A DNA stretch of 64,000 nt from Sipunculus nudus (GCA_026874595.1 CM049321.1:49583297-49647296); one strand, 5' to 3'. Positions 15,539-27,922 are shown, counted from the stretch's first letter. Notes: generated from the letters alone by a model not told the origin. Numbers and translations: made by a program.

Positions 15539-15541
<3 letters not shown>
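15206..15541 (+). mobile_element. tRNA-derived SINE with conserved promoter-like 5' block
   Basis: The core runs from about 15288. A block of about 130 bp (GCATGCAAAGTCGCC, then GACGTCA words, then a CCTATAAAGGTGTGCAAATAC-like segment) precedes a tRNA-like head with an A box (TAGCCAAGTGGTAAGGC, 15422-15438) and a B box (GGTTCGATCCC, 15461-15471). A short tail (TTTCCATCTATATACAATGA, from about 15506) runs into a (TA)n array. A second copy of that tail lies just upstream at about 15206-15260, suggesting a nested or tandem remnant of the same family. The block-plus-head order recurs inverted at 20410-20660, which defines this as a family. No protein is encoded. Confidence 0.65.

Positions 15542-15602
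<61 letters not shown>
15542..15602. repeat. (TA)n microsatellite
   Basis: About 30 TA units directly after the SINE tail. The Tyr-Ile open frames on both strands here are products of the repeat. Confidence 0.95.
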
Positions 15603-15604
<2 letters not shown>

Positions 15605-17111
15605 AGAAAACAGGGCAAACACTCAGTGTGACAGTTTTAAGTGAATGAAGTAGATTAAAGATGTATATAAACATGTATATATTAACATGTTGACATATTG
15701 ACAAACTGATAAATAAATGTTCTCAAATAACGTGTACACTTTGATTTATATAAGATGATAAAACACTTCGGATTCAGTATTGTCCATTTTTATTAACGTG
15801 AAATTGTTAGGTAAAATTCATCAACGAAATTAAAACCAAAGGATCATATCTTTTTATTATAACATTTTTGAAAGTCAACTCCCCTATTAACCCCCCCCCC
15901 CCAGCTGCTTGATGGGTCAATCAGCTGAACACAATTATGAGCTGGAGCCCAGCTTAACTGGGGCCTCGTTCCCGGGCACTGGAGTCGAAACAGAGTACAT
16001 TCTGAACATGCCTCATACCAAGTCCTAGCTCCAGAACTTGCTCTCTTTAACCCATTAATACTTTCAGACACGCATGGTTTCATTCGGTAGACATGGAAGG
16101 AATTATCATCGAGAAATAAATCGAGACATACCTAATAGTAGGCATCCAAGTTTAATATAGGTAAGCCGATATTTAAGTTGTATAATTGAGCCTACCCCTT
16201 TTAGTGGGAATGCATGAAGGTGACATGTGAATTAACTAGAAGTAAAATTGTGAACATTCAATGCATTTTTTAACCAAAAAAACCTTGAAGTATTGCTTAT
16301 TTTTTGGACTGTTCACATATTAATGTTGATATAATGCATAAGCAGACACGATTAATCCACAAAAGTTTTAACCCACTATGTTTCTGAATACACAGTATCG
16401 AAAAAGCTGATGATGTGTTGTTCAGTTCTTGGTCTTTCAGAATGAAATAATATTCAAAATTAATCTGGATTTTAAAAAAGGTCTCGAAAACCGATAGTTA
16501 AAGATGTTTTGCAATGTCTACTATTGTCGTTACCAGAGTTGGTAATGGCGGGACTTGCTTTTATTAACCAAGTAATGCTTTCAGGCAGGCATGGTTTCAT
16601 TTGGTAGACACAGACTTAATTATCCCTGCTCATTTAAAAACCTAACGTTGAACGTTCTGCTAAAAGAAAAAAAAAATCCTCCACTGTTCTTTTATATTTT
16701 TCGATAGACTAACTCCCTCTGACATGAATTCAGAAATTCCGCCATGTTTCTCCACAAGATTATCCAATTGCAACTCAATCTCTTATTTAAAGAGGGACAT
16801 TTAGTATTCAGCACTATAACGTTTTTAATGTTAGCCCCCTTTTTACTACTGATATGCAGGGGAGATACTGATGTCCAGGGAGATTTATACTTGTTTCCGT
16901 GACCTTCCGTATATTTTTTTTTTCTTCACCATGCATTTTATATAAATTTCCTACTATCGATCACGACCAAAATATGTTAAAGAAAACTAGTCTGAAAATG
17001 GTTAAAGAATGTAAATGCACTGAACCATATACGTTAATTTAATCAGATATCTGGAGTTCCAAATATGAGAGAAAACGTTTTAAAACTTATAATTAATCTG
17101 TCCAATCATAC
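15603..17111. other. Non-coding stretch with a diverged dispersed repeat
   Basis: No gene recognised. A C11-12 run lies near 15892. A segment of about 60 bp around 16035-16100 (TACTTTCAGACACGCATGGT) recurs in diverged form at about 16575-16625 (TGCTTTCAGGCAGGCATGGT), in the same orientation about 540 bp apart. Confidence 0.45.
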
Positions 17112-17219
17112 CTTCCCAATTATGACACTTTGGTTGTCTGACGAATAGTCTTTCCATTCGTCGAGTGGCAAAACGCACGGCTCTCTGTTCTGGCGGCCTT
17201 GATTTAATTTTCTGTGTGG
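17112..17219 (-). CDS. Possible internal coding exon, unknown protein
   Basis: On the minus strand an AG acceptor (CCAATCCCATAG) is followed by 108 bp of open frame that is distinctly richer in GC than its surroundings, then by a plausible donor (GGGAAG|GTATGA). Read with two bases completing the first codon, it encodes a basic segment of about 36 residues (it contains PPEQRAVRFATRRMERLF). The length is a multiple of three, so the exon could be skipped without a frame shift. The frame continues past the donor to a TAA 11 codons later, so it could also be a 3' end. No family is recognised and no partner exons were identified. A chance open island is possible; transcript evidence is lacking. 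Confidence 0.25.
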
Positions 17220-20200
17220 CTATGGGATTGGTTTATAATAGTGCGGTCGGTTAAATACATTTAAATAAAGCGCAACTCTAAGTTAAGATATAATGATAAT
17301 GAATGACATTTTTTTCAGATTAAAAAAATGGATACAAGACAAATAGCACTGTCTGGAATACTAAATTAATTAATCTAGCACAGAGTGGTTCATCAAGTGG
17401 TTCATCATTGACGTCATGTTATTTTAATTTTATTATTTTGTGTGCTTTTGATTGGCTCGGTTCTGCCAATAGACAGGTTTGAACTCTTATATCAAACATA
17501 TTTACACCTACCTTAAATTATTTCGTGAGCAATCTTTTGAAACATGTTGTGAACAGGTTTTTTTTTTAATGTTGTCGAGCCTGTGGAAAACACCCATAGA
17601 TCAGTAAATAAAACGTAAGAGGTATTCTGGATATCCACAACACATTGAAAGGAATCTTTCCCTTGAACCGTAACAGGTCTATATACCAATACAGCAAAGT
17701 TATATCAGGATCATTTTAGTCTCCCACAAAATCTCAGTGATTTATATCAGCTGAAAGGGAAACTTCCAAAATAGGGAACATTGGCCTTTTTACGGCATTC
17801 TACCAAATAACGAGCGTTATAATATTTGTTTCTGATTTTATATTGCCATATCTCTCCAAAATTTTAATAAGCACCTAAAAGATAAATCCCATAATCAATA
17901 ACATGACTTAACCCCGCTGTCCAAAGAGAAATTGGGACCTGCTGGTAAAGGAGCGCTTAAATTTATCAAGCAAATTTCCTGATCTTATTTGTTTTTAAGA
18001 AAACAAATCATTATATCAAATAACCCACTGGAGGCAAGGATACATTGTAAACAAGTCGGTATGTCAACTTGCTTGTTTGGATATTCTATTTTAAATTAAC
18101 AACTGTATCATTTTACAATAAATGAAAAAAAAATTCCGGGTTCCGAGAAGACGCTAAGGTGACACAAGGTTCTAAAAAAAACGGATCTTCTGTTTCTCAA
18201 GTTAATCTTCCCGTGACCCCTATTATTATTCTAATGAATCATCTAAAATGGAACTCGGTGGATCGCATGCATCTGCAAAGCCACATCAGCTGAATGCTTT
18301 ATCCGATGATTAATGCAGGTCCTTTTTTGAACTATCCACGGTATCATTTTGTTGAAATCTCAAAACATGTATGTAATTCTGCTAAGAGAGAAACAAAGAG
18401 ACGAAATTGGAAACAGAACTGATGTATAAGCAATGGTCCATCTCATAAATTGGCATTCAAACAAAACAAACAGAAAGATAGTTTCTCAATATTATGAACA
18501 TATTTACAACTCCTTCATGATGTATTATGATCCATAATGTTACCAAAATAAAATTTTGCAGAAGGGAAAAAAGCTTCCGGGAAGTATTCCTCATTCTCTG
18601 AAAATTGTATAAGGGTCACCATTATAAAAAAAAGGGAACCCATAATTATCAAGATTCATTTATAGATCAATTCCCTATGATATTCCCGATTTTAAAAATA
18701 TACGATGGCATGTTCACAAACCCTGAAAAGGCAAATGTAAAAAAAGTGCAGTTTCATTAAAAATAATAAAAAAAAAACTAAAATCTAAAGTTTCTTGCTT
18801 ATTAGCTTTTATTCATTTAAATTTCCCCTTTTGACTCACAACTAAGTGGGGGCGTAATACAAGACCAACTGACAACTCAATTTCAGTAAACTTTGTTTTA
18901 TGTGCACATTTGTATCACAAAATATGCTAAAAATCACTGGTTCCACTGATCCGTTATGGTATAACTCGTATCAGAAGAAGGAAAACGTAATGCATATAAT
19001 ATCTGAGGTTACTTTCTGTCAATCTAAATTAAATATAAGAAATACCAATAGCAAAATTTTGCGGAAATGCAATTTGTTTTCTCCATTGGTAGCAAGCGCT
19101 CATAGTTTTAAACATAGCATGATAATCATGCCTTTGTGATGGTTCCGAGTCACTACCACTTTGTTCTCCTCATCGACTCATCAGTTGACTGAAAGTCGAG
19201 CCGGTGTTGTACCGGTAATAATATTCCTTTTGTTTTCCCGCTCGATTGGTTGTCTTTGATTCATGGCAACAAGTTGACATGATTTCTGATTATTTTTGTT
19301 GCAAGTGTTCTTTAGTTTAGGATTTATAATAGCGGGTTTCTTTGTTAAATACAAGCTTCGCTTGTCCGATGATGTCATAAAAGTGTTTAATTGCTGGGTG
19401 GTAGTCCACGATATAGAGAAGCTCTGTTCTGATTATTAACGTTTCATACATGCTTTCTCATTTAGCACACGGAACGCTCATCCTAGGTGGAAGCCTTTCC
19501 GCTGATGTGACTCCTTATACTTTTCTGTCAAGAATTAAAAAACATGTTATTTATATATTCCAATAATACTTCTTTCAAATAAACTGATCTCCAAACTTTT
19601 TTAAAACATGCATGGTTTTAGAAACCAAGGATTAAAGCACATGATTATTATATATGTAACTGTAATACGAGCGGAATTTTTTTGTAACATAGATCTGCTC
19701 ATGTTTCTATACTTGGTCCATTACGAACACATTTTTGCCAAGGGAAATAATGAAACAACTTTGTAAAACAAATAAAATTAATATCCTTTCATTGTGCTAG
19801 AAAAAAAATCTACAAACTATGTGGTCCTAAACTTTAACAAGCATTTCTTTTGTTATATTTAATAAAAATTAACAAACGAACAATCAAGTGATGTCGGATG
19901 TACATGCGGATTCCACACCAAACCAAGAGCAAGGGTAATCCCAACGCCTTTAAAGACTAACTCCAGATTACCTAACGCAGGACCCATGTCGAAAAGTCCG
20001 ACAAGCCAACAAAGCAGCAGAAACGACGCCAAATCAAGGCATCTTTGATTATTTTATAATTTTATTTTATTTTGTTTTGTTAAATAATCGCATACATCTA
20101 TATGTTTTGTTATTAATTCGAGATTTGTCTTATGCTTTTTGTTTGTCGTGTCACCGCGTGATATGGGGGGGGGGGGGTGCAACTAAACACAAGGTTAAGT

Positions 20201-20390
20201 CCATCTTCAAAATATAGCCACATGTATATTCGTAGGACTACAATGAAAGTTAGGCAATCTTACATTGAAAACGCATTGTTAATTTATACGAGTATACTTA
20301 AGAGCTATACCAATAGCATACACCGTGAATATTCGCTGATTATGATTTTCTGAGGGAACAAGTCAATTGTCAGCTTGTTAGCAAGTACAT
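17220..20390. other. AT-rich stretch, no gene recognised
   Basis: No coding exon, RNA gene or structured repeat stands out. A homopolymer G run of about 11 lies near 20165. Frames of up to 79 codons (18900-19139) lack motifs or splice context. Confidence 0.45.
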
Positions 20391-20660
20391 ATTATATATA
20401 TATAATATATGCATGCAGCAGGGAGAACTAATATGGTTTTCTGCATGTGTTATATGTATGTATGATATAGATGGGAATTGAACCTACGAGTTTCAGATTT
20501 CCGGTTCGGCTGCCTTAACCAATTGATTTTTGACAGATCCTCAGCACCTCAGGGTATTTGCACACTTTTAAAGGAACCAGTGAAGTGGTAGTGACGTCAG
20601 AGTGCTACCCACTACATGTGTCGGCAAGGCGACTTTGCATGCAGCAAGAAGAACTAAAGA
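20391..20660 (-). mobile_element. Second copy of the 15.3 kb SINE family, inverted
   Basis: Read on the minus strand from about 20660: a GCATGCAAAGTCGCC block, TGACGTCA-type word and CCTTTAAAAGTGTGCAAATAC segment, as in the copy at 15.3 kb, then a tRNA-like head with an A-box region (TTGGTTAAGGCAGCC, about 20509-20523) and a B box (GGTTCAATTCCC, 20473-20484), and an AT-rich (TA)n-type end at 20391-20410. The word GCATGCAGCA occurs at both ends in the same orientation (20412 and 20638). The heads differ more between the copies than the upstream block does. Confidence 0.6.
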
Positions 20661-22422
20661 ACTCTATTTCCTTATCTAGCGGAGCTGGATAATATCATTT
20701 GGGAAATCTTAGGAAACTAGGAACCACCTGAAGGCAAAACATTTCATTCAGTTGAACGCTCTCGCATTAAGATACCGTTAAAATATGACGGTAATTTAAA
20801 AAAACCCAAGTTCTGTTATCTTTTATTATTAATGCAAAATGTCTTATCGGATAAATTTTTAGAACAACGTCATAGGTTTTTAATTCGTGGATCAATTTGT
20901 GCTTTCTGGAGTCCTTTGTTAGGTCACGTATCGCCTTGTCAACAGATACTGATGTATTTCATATTTGTATCGGTCTTCCACGGTCTTGCGCATTTAGTCT
21001 TTTCTTCAATGCGTGTGCTTACCCTTCCGTAAAGCGACGTTGTCCTTATATAGGCTTTCTGGAAGAACTTTGAAATTGATTTCCTAACGCACGTGTATTA
21101 AGTTAACGTCCCAGTTCAATAATATTAGCTTATTTGTGATATTTAGGTCCTCTAGCAATACAGAATGTCCCACGACTTAAAAAAAAAAATATTTGTTAGG
21201 ACAAAACGTCACATTTTGGACACACAGACCTATTTTTTTTCCATAACTGATGCATCAACATCAACATCAACTCCCTTTCCTTTAGTTCAAACGATCTTTT
21301 CTGAATAATAAAAGTTTCTCACACAAAAAATAACTACAAATGATATGACCCTGACCAGTTTTTTTTTTTAATATCTGATCTGATAAATTCTAAATATCTG
21401 AGTTGAATATGCAATATAAATAAATATTCCCACCCTTCTGCTTGACCCCACAACCATCACTACACCAACCACTGGGTATTCTTCGTCTAAGCCAAAACAT
21501 TGAGCATTGATTTATCTTGTCACTTATTGAGTTTCGTTCACTTAAAAGTTGCTTCAAAACTCTAAGGCAAAAACATTACCTGAACGTTGATTGTTCGCTG
21601 GTCGAATCAATCAAGAGAAATATCCATTTTTTATGATAAGCGCTAGCTTCTCGATCGCCAAAACAAACTTTTTTCATGTATTTTCTTTTCATATCATTAA
21701 TTAAGCTACAACAAGAGATAGAGTAAAATACCAAACATAGTAATTGATCGCTTGTCCTCCAGGGGACTGTATTAATTTCGATGCATAGCTTTGTACAGTC
21801 AGTAACAGAGAATAACAGATTTTCCAAAGATAATAGAGCAATTTTGTTTTCGAAATACTTTACATCAATCAAACTTGATGTGAACAATTTATAATATTTT
21901 ATATAATATGAAAACATAGGATTCAGTCGATCCATAAAACAGTCAGTTTTACAAAACTAATGTTAAAAATTATCTTCTTTACTGATAGTCTGTCGGTTTC
22001 TAAAAGGCAATTACATTTTCATGTGCTTTTATTTTCTCCATGATTCGCAAACCGCCTGTGTAACGACATCTGCCATATATTTTAAAAATTACAACCGGAA
22101 GACGCGAGGAAGCAGTGCTTCATAAACTGGTCATTTACTTTTGGCATTAAGGGAATGTACTATTTTCCAAACCACTATGCATGTCAGTGAAGTATGATTG
22201 CTCTATTGCATGTTGTTGATTATGTTAAAAGAGCAACGTTAGTTAGCTGCAAGGTAATTTATGTCCTACACACGATGCATCTAAGTCTGGTGTTGAAATC
22301 CATAGATAACCATTCGTCCTGACAGCGTACAGACAGCTGAAAATGAAATGTCCACCACAATATGTGGGGAATATGTTTTCCTAGCAGGTTAGAGAGTTTG
22401 TGTCCGACTGAGGCCATTTAAC
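20661..22422. other. No gene recognised upstream of the secreted-protein model
   Basis: A 119-codon minus frame (21576-21935) has no motif and no splice logic. Nothing resembling a TATA box or CpG-rich promoter was found close to 22423, so a 5' non-coding exon of the following gene could lie anywhere here. Confidence 0.4.
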
Positions 22423-23397
22423 ATGAAATTGCCGCTATACTGCTTGATCAGCCTTGGTTAGTATTATTTTTTGCGTCCATTGTGTTCCATGATAATAAGT
22501 TGGGAGAGATTACTATAACAATTCATGAAACAAATGTATAGATTAATGGTCTCCTTATATAGCGAGTAAAACATTTTTTCAATCTTTATAACATATCGAC
22601 TTTTATAGAGGTTTTGATAGAAATCATTGGAATAAGCTAACCGCCCATTTGAATACTCGATCAGGGTTTTCTAACCTGAACTTGAAAGCCATGGGGCTAC
22701 AGATACGGGTGTGTTACCAGCAATTGACAACAGTCCAAAATGGAACGGCATTGCAGATGACAGCAATGATACATAATTACGCGGGCATTTTGGCTTGGAT
22801 CAGGTCTCATGTACAACAAATTAAAGAAACACCCACAGGTCTTTCACTTTTATATACCTGACAGGGGTTGATGCTATGAGAATATTCTTCCCCGGGTAAT
22901 GACCGTTATATTTTTTTTTCAATTGCATCAGACTTACTTTGTTCTAAAGCTCGTATTTGATTTGGTCTCCCATTATATTTTTTAATATTGTTGTTGTTTG
23001 AGGTAACTGCCTCTGTTTTTTAGTGCTAGCTTTACTTGGTGTATGTACATCTGCAGATTTCCATTTTGTTTTCGAAAAACTTGACGGAACAATAGAACAT
23101 GCTTCTATTATATCCTGGTGTTATATGGTCCCGCTGACTACTGAACCTGCGGGAATCTGTGTGTATAAGTTCCCATCGCTGGGTCGGACCACCGTAGAAT
23201 CCCCCACTGATTTGAGTGGAACACGACCATTGAACAAAGCTTATCTATTCGGCCTGCAGAGCGCTTATATTGGGTGGAATTCAACCGTGAAATATTTTAT
23301 CGCCTCTGTTGAGAGTCTTGTGTCGGCTGTTGGTCTTGTACTCTACTCCTTAACCAAAGATGCCTACTTTGTTGATGGGAGACATGTCTTCCTATAA
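22423..23397 (+). CDS. Small secreted protein, two-exon model, unknown family
   Basis: Exon 1 (22423-22456) encodes M-K-L-P-L-Y-C-L-I-S-L plus one base and ends in G|GTTAGT. Exon 2 (23024-23397) follows the acceptor TCTGTTTTTTAG; its first two bases complete a GTG valine codon, so the join is phase 1 and in frame. The product is 135 residues with a typical signal peptide (residues 1-22, cleavage likely after CTSA), then a mature chain with only two cysteines (44 and 57), one N-glycosylation sequon (NST at 97) and a hydrophobic stretch near 103-120 that could be a membrane or buried segment. Exon 2 is richer in GC than the flanks. I do not recognise the family. The signal peptide being assembled correctly only across the junction is the main support. 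Another frame of over 80 codons is open in the intron (about 22610-22861) and could be an alternative exon. Confidence 0.5.
22457..23023 (+). other. Intron of the secreted-protein gene model
   Basis: It starts GTTAGT and ends in a T-rich tract and TAG. The intron holds an open frame from about 22611 to the TGA at 22861, entered by a TATAGAG acceptor-like site whose phase is compatible with exon 1. That alternative would give a different protein after the signal-like start. Its internal donor sites look poor, so the exon 1 to 23024 join is preferred. Confidence 0.4.
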
Positions 23398-23788
23398 TGA
23401 ATGAACAAATCAAAAGGCTAAGCTATGCATTCGATATTTTTGGGTCATATCATTTAACTAACATTCAAAAGATATGTTCTGGAGTGCTCAATCGCAACGT
23501 GTCGTAAAAGAAGAACTGATCGGCAGTCGTCATCTGATCGCTGATTTTTTTTATGTGGCCATTCCAGTATGTTCGCCCATTCGTTTTGTATGTTACCTAC
23601 TAATCTTTTAACTTAGTTCAATTAAATGTTTTCGAATTTTATTTAAGTTTTTTTTTTAATCATTTATATCTCTATCTAGTGTTTTCATGTTTCTCCTATC
23701 ACCGTATACCCGGTATTTTATCAAATTTTGTTTTTAACTTGTATTTATTGCCTTACAAGCTGTATTCTTTCTCAAACTCAGTAAAACC

Positions 23789-23794
23789 AATAAA
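23789..23794 (+). terminator. Poly(A) signal AATAAA
   Basis: A canonical hexamer about 390 bp after the stop codon of the secreted-protein model, in A/T-rich sequence. It fits a short 3' UTR but is also a common word in DNA of this composition. Confidence 0.35.
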
Positions 23795-25220
23795 ACACTT
23801 TAAAAAGAAACCGATAACTTTTCATTCGTTAATATACACGTAATTACAATAAATTACGTAGGAACCGGTCAAAACACAGCGGATATTAAAAGATTTCTTA
23901 AAACCTTTCTTTTAAGCTCTCTTGCTTTCCTAGATTAAACAACCATTCAATCCTTCTGTGCTGATGTTTTCCTTGTATACCATTGAGATAGATCAGCATT
24001 TGGTATAATACAGGGAACGCATTCCCTATTTAATATATTTTGAACATGGAAACATTTATTCCCATGAGTGACTGGGAGTTATTCATGAGATATCCTGTGG
24101 AGAAACCGTGATATATAGTCATCCAAGCCCTAATTGACAAAGTTTTCTTTCTGAATGAAAGTAATTGTCTCTTTATATCAGTTGGTTTGTTTTTACCCAT
24201 CTATTTGTATCGGATTTTCAGATGGGGTGTATTACCACATACACAATCATGTTTCCTTTCAAGGACTCAGGGCAGTAACCAACATGGTTATTTAAATAAG
24301 AAAAAACGTTGGATTCCTCTTCATTTTTCAGTCAAAATACATTAAACTCCAAAAATTTTAACTGAGGCTTTCAATCCCTTTCATTAATTACCTATCACCA
24401 TAAACCACTGTTTCACTCCTTTAATTTTCAAAGCTTCGTGCTTCAATGAGATTAGTACAAAAAAAACTTACTACAAAAGGTCTGTCCTCCATTAGGACGT
24501 TTTTAAAACCATAATGTGGTTGCCACGTCCATTTCCCACTGGGAATGACTGTCAAGCAGCTGAAGTATGCATATAATGAGCATAGAGCAGGAATATACTG
24601 AAAATACCTCTCCGAGGACTCTTATGTACGAAGAGGCAAACAAAAAAAAATTTGCCAATGTAGAAGGATGCAAAACGTGGCTAAATTCCTGTATTGCACA
24701 TATGAAAAACGCAAATGTAATAATTTTTCAATGCTATCTTCACGAATAAAATTGTTTCATTATCAATTCAGGAAATATTTACTATGAAGTAAATCGGGAT
24801 GGGACAGTAATGGCTACAAGAACAACGAGGACCCGTTACTCTAAAAATATACAAGCGTCGACCCCATAGAATTCCTTTATTATGTGTGGTCTAACGGCTC
24901 GGGGTCACTGACCGCTTGATAGTGCATTTTTACAGGTCGTTAGATGAAGTGAGAGATAAATCATAGACGAATCATAACGATACGAATAGAAAATATGCAT
25001 TCAAAATGAATAGATAAAATAAAAGCTAAGGGTATTAAAATAGATAATTGAGATGAGTAGATAATACACAAGTAAAATACAATAATTAAATGTAGTTGAA
25101 ATGAGGTAAAGATGTAAAGGTAAAACAAAAGTCACATGGTTTAAAAATGTAGTAAAAAGTTAAAAGATGAGGAAGAAAAATACAAACCGAATGAGAAAAA
25201 AAGAGACTTAAGATACTAAT
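23795..25220. other. AT-rich stretch, no gene recognised
   Basis: No recognisable gene or repeat. A purine-rich (GATAAAATA/AGATAA-like) low-complexity segment covers about 24950-25200. Confidence 0.45.
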
Positions 25221-26558
25221 GTTCACTCTGTGAATTACTTTGCACGATGGCAGGTGATTAAAAAAAGATGAATGTGAAAATACCATTCAATCCTTTCCAA
25301 ATAGACACTGTGATATTGCACAAGGTAGATGGCGCAACCTGTCTGGTTTATGAGAAAACTTTTCAAGATGGATGAACATGCCAAATCTTTTACTAATACA
25401 TTGAACGAGTCCTGAGATTTGAGCAATTTTCACCCAAAGAAAATGTACGGATGGATGCCACAGGAAAATGATTGCAGATGTCACCACCGGTCTTGAGTGT
25501 AAGTTTGAGGAGTCAAAGATCTATGGACATGCGCAATTTCAGGCCAATACAGCAAATCACTCGTCAGTAAAAAGGCATTAGGTTATTTTATGAAAACAGG
25601 AAGGTAGGTGGCGCCAACTGTCTGGTTTACGAGAAAACTTCCTAAGATGGATAGACATGCCACATTTCAGACCAATACCTTCAACCTCCACTGAGATATG
25701 AGTAATTTTCATCCACAGCAAATGTACCGATTGCAGATGGCGCCACCAGTCTTAAGTACAAAATGGAGGAGTCCAAGATCTATGAATAAGCACAATTTCA
25801 GCTCAATACGTTGAACAACTCCTGAGATTTGGGCTGTTATCTAAAAGACACCCAGGTTTGTACTCAACAGAAAAGTCACCCATCATTGATAGCTACAACT
25901 ACATAGGTGAGGGAACAAGTATGCCGGGTTTCAGAAAGGTTAGTCCAAGGGTCTCAGAGGAGGATTTTATATACTTAATGACATATTATGGATAAAAGCA
26001 GAAAAGACCATTACAGCCTGCTGAAAGTAGCTAAACACAGTTGGCGCCACGTGGAGGTCAAAATCATTTGGCAGTCACATTATCAATATTCCTGTAAAAT
26101 TTGAAACTTAAGGCTGCAGTAGGTCCTTAAATATTTGGTAACAGACAATACATTCTGTTTGGAAACACATCAAGTTGTCATATTTTGCGATCAACACAAT
26201 TTGAATTCCGTAGAGACGCCATCTTGAAAATGACTTGACTGAATTTACACACAAATTATTTCCCTTCCTCCAAGGAACTGTTGACTATGACATACAGGCC
26301 AAAATATTAATACTTTATGACTTATCTTGGAAGAAGTGGAAAAGATATTTACAGCCCGTAGAAAGTAGGTCAACATAGTTGGCGCCACCAAAAGCTTATT
26401 TTTGCATGTCCATCCGATGAATAGTAATTCTGAAAAGTTTCATAAAGGTAGCTGCTGTGGCTGTTGAGATATTTGGTAACAGACGGTGGACGGTGGACAA
26501 TTGACGGTGGACAGTGGAGGGCGGACACGGCGCCATGGCAAAAGTTCACAGAGTGAAC
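25221..26558. mobile_element. Repeat-filled element bounded by an imperfect TIR
   Basis: The left end reads GTTCACTCTGTGAATTACTT and the right end, reverse-complemented, GTTCACTCTGTGAACTTTTG; both continue into related ATGGC words, giving an imperfect terminal inverted repeat of about 30 bp. Inside are diverged direct repeats carrying the word GATGGCGCCA or GTTGGCGCCA (about 25327, 25450, 25610, 25738, 26041, 26379) with companion blocks such as CTGTCTGGTTTATGAGAAAA and GGAGTCAAAGATCTATGGAC. A short GACGGTGGACGGTGGAC-type minisatellite lies near 26482-26515. There is no transposase frame, so this is either a non-autonomous element or an amplified repeat block. The superfamily is unknown. Confidence 0.5.
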
Positions 26559-27880
26559 TAAAAAAAGCAAACTTCATCTACCACAAGATGGCTGGCTCCA
26601 ATAAAACTGGAAAAACAGATATGTAAATTTGGAAGAAAGTTGGTGGAACTCTCTTTTTATTCTTTTACAATGTCGTTATTAGCTATTCAGAAAGATCAAT
26701 TTCCGTATCATATTTTGCGAATGGTGGGTAAAGAGTAAACACTAAAAATAATGCTGCATGGCTTTGAGAAATGTATACGGCAATCTTTTCGGGGAGTGAT
26801 AAGCCGTGCGTAAATAATGAGAGATATATCCATAGGCGAGTTTCATTAACCATCATTCTGTCTGACAGTACTGTCAAAATCACGATCTTTGAGATTTGAG
26901 TTCCTTTGAGGCAAGTGATGTAAGTAACTAATGACGTCAGCAAGCAATTTTGAGTCAATCATATTTGGGTTGGTCGCTGACAACTCAGTTTTTTTTATAA
27001 CGCGGGGATTTTTGAAAACCTTCCAATAGAGATATATGCAGCTGCTCACTGGCTGTGAACGTTGCCTTCGCCGCGAATTTACGACAGGCATTATCGTTAA
27101 AAGACTGGTTTGAGATTGTTCGAAATTGCCTTACGGCCTAAACATTTGTATTTTCCGTAAGGCTTCAATAATGGCCCGCTTGTATGCACGGTAGCCAGTT
27201 GACAATATTCGGAAGAATTGCCGTCTAGGGCTATGCAGATGAGTTGAAAAGAACCAATGAAATGACGTGTCGTCACTGTAACCGTGGTTATACCAATAAG
27301 GGTACATGTGCACTCGAATTGATTTGTCACCTAAACCAGGGCCCGTTCGCTCGTAGGGGTAAAAGCGATGATTAAATTAAAATTTAATGGTCAATTAACT
27401 TAAGATTTGATACAAATTAGGCGGCAACACATGGTGGTCATGCATATGGGTAACAATGGCGTTTAGTAGAGCTTATTCACAAGGTTGATGTCAAATTCAA
27501 TACCGGCGGCGCGCCGTTGTTTATCTTCTGTAAAAGAAACCCTGTATAAATAAAAACCAAAGGCTAGGATTCTTGTTTATAAAATTAAAGCCCTCATAAA
27601 ATTTTCAAACGAAAGTCCACCAGATTATTCAATTGGTTTCCGCGTCTTCAAATATTTTTTTTTTTCTGATATATTGGTATGGCAGATTTACCGACGATGT
27701 ACAGTGGACTGACAGAGTGTATCATTGTCTTTCATGTAAATAGTCGTTCTGTTTACGGTGATAGAAATGAATCGAAACGGAGTCGCTTAAACGTGTAAAC
27801 GTTGTAGGCCTACTAATATCCATACTTCCTTCATACATGTCATCACTATTTGTGCAGTTCCTAAATTTTCAGAACTTGTC
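26559..27880. other. No gene recognised; mixed composition
   Basis: Open frames of up to 91 codons occur on the minus strand but carry no motif. Around 27230-27350 is a locally GC-richer patch with a CCAAT word and TGACGTGTCG. It might be regulatory, but no gene start is recognisable beside it. Confidence 0.35.
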
Positions 27881-27922
27881 TAATACGACCATCTGTCTAT
27901 TACGACCACTGTGCCAAGTCCC
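27881..27922. repeat. Fragment of an ATTACGACCAC repeat
   Basis: The words TAATACGACCATCTGTCTAT and TTACGACCACTGTGCC match in kind the AATTACGACCAC words at 47.2 and 48.0 kb. Words of this type occur in terminal repeats of pogo/Tigger-like transposons in invertebrates, but no element boundaries are visible here. Confidence 0.35.
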
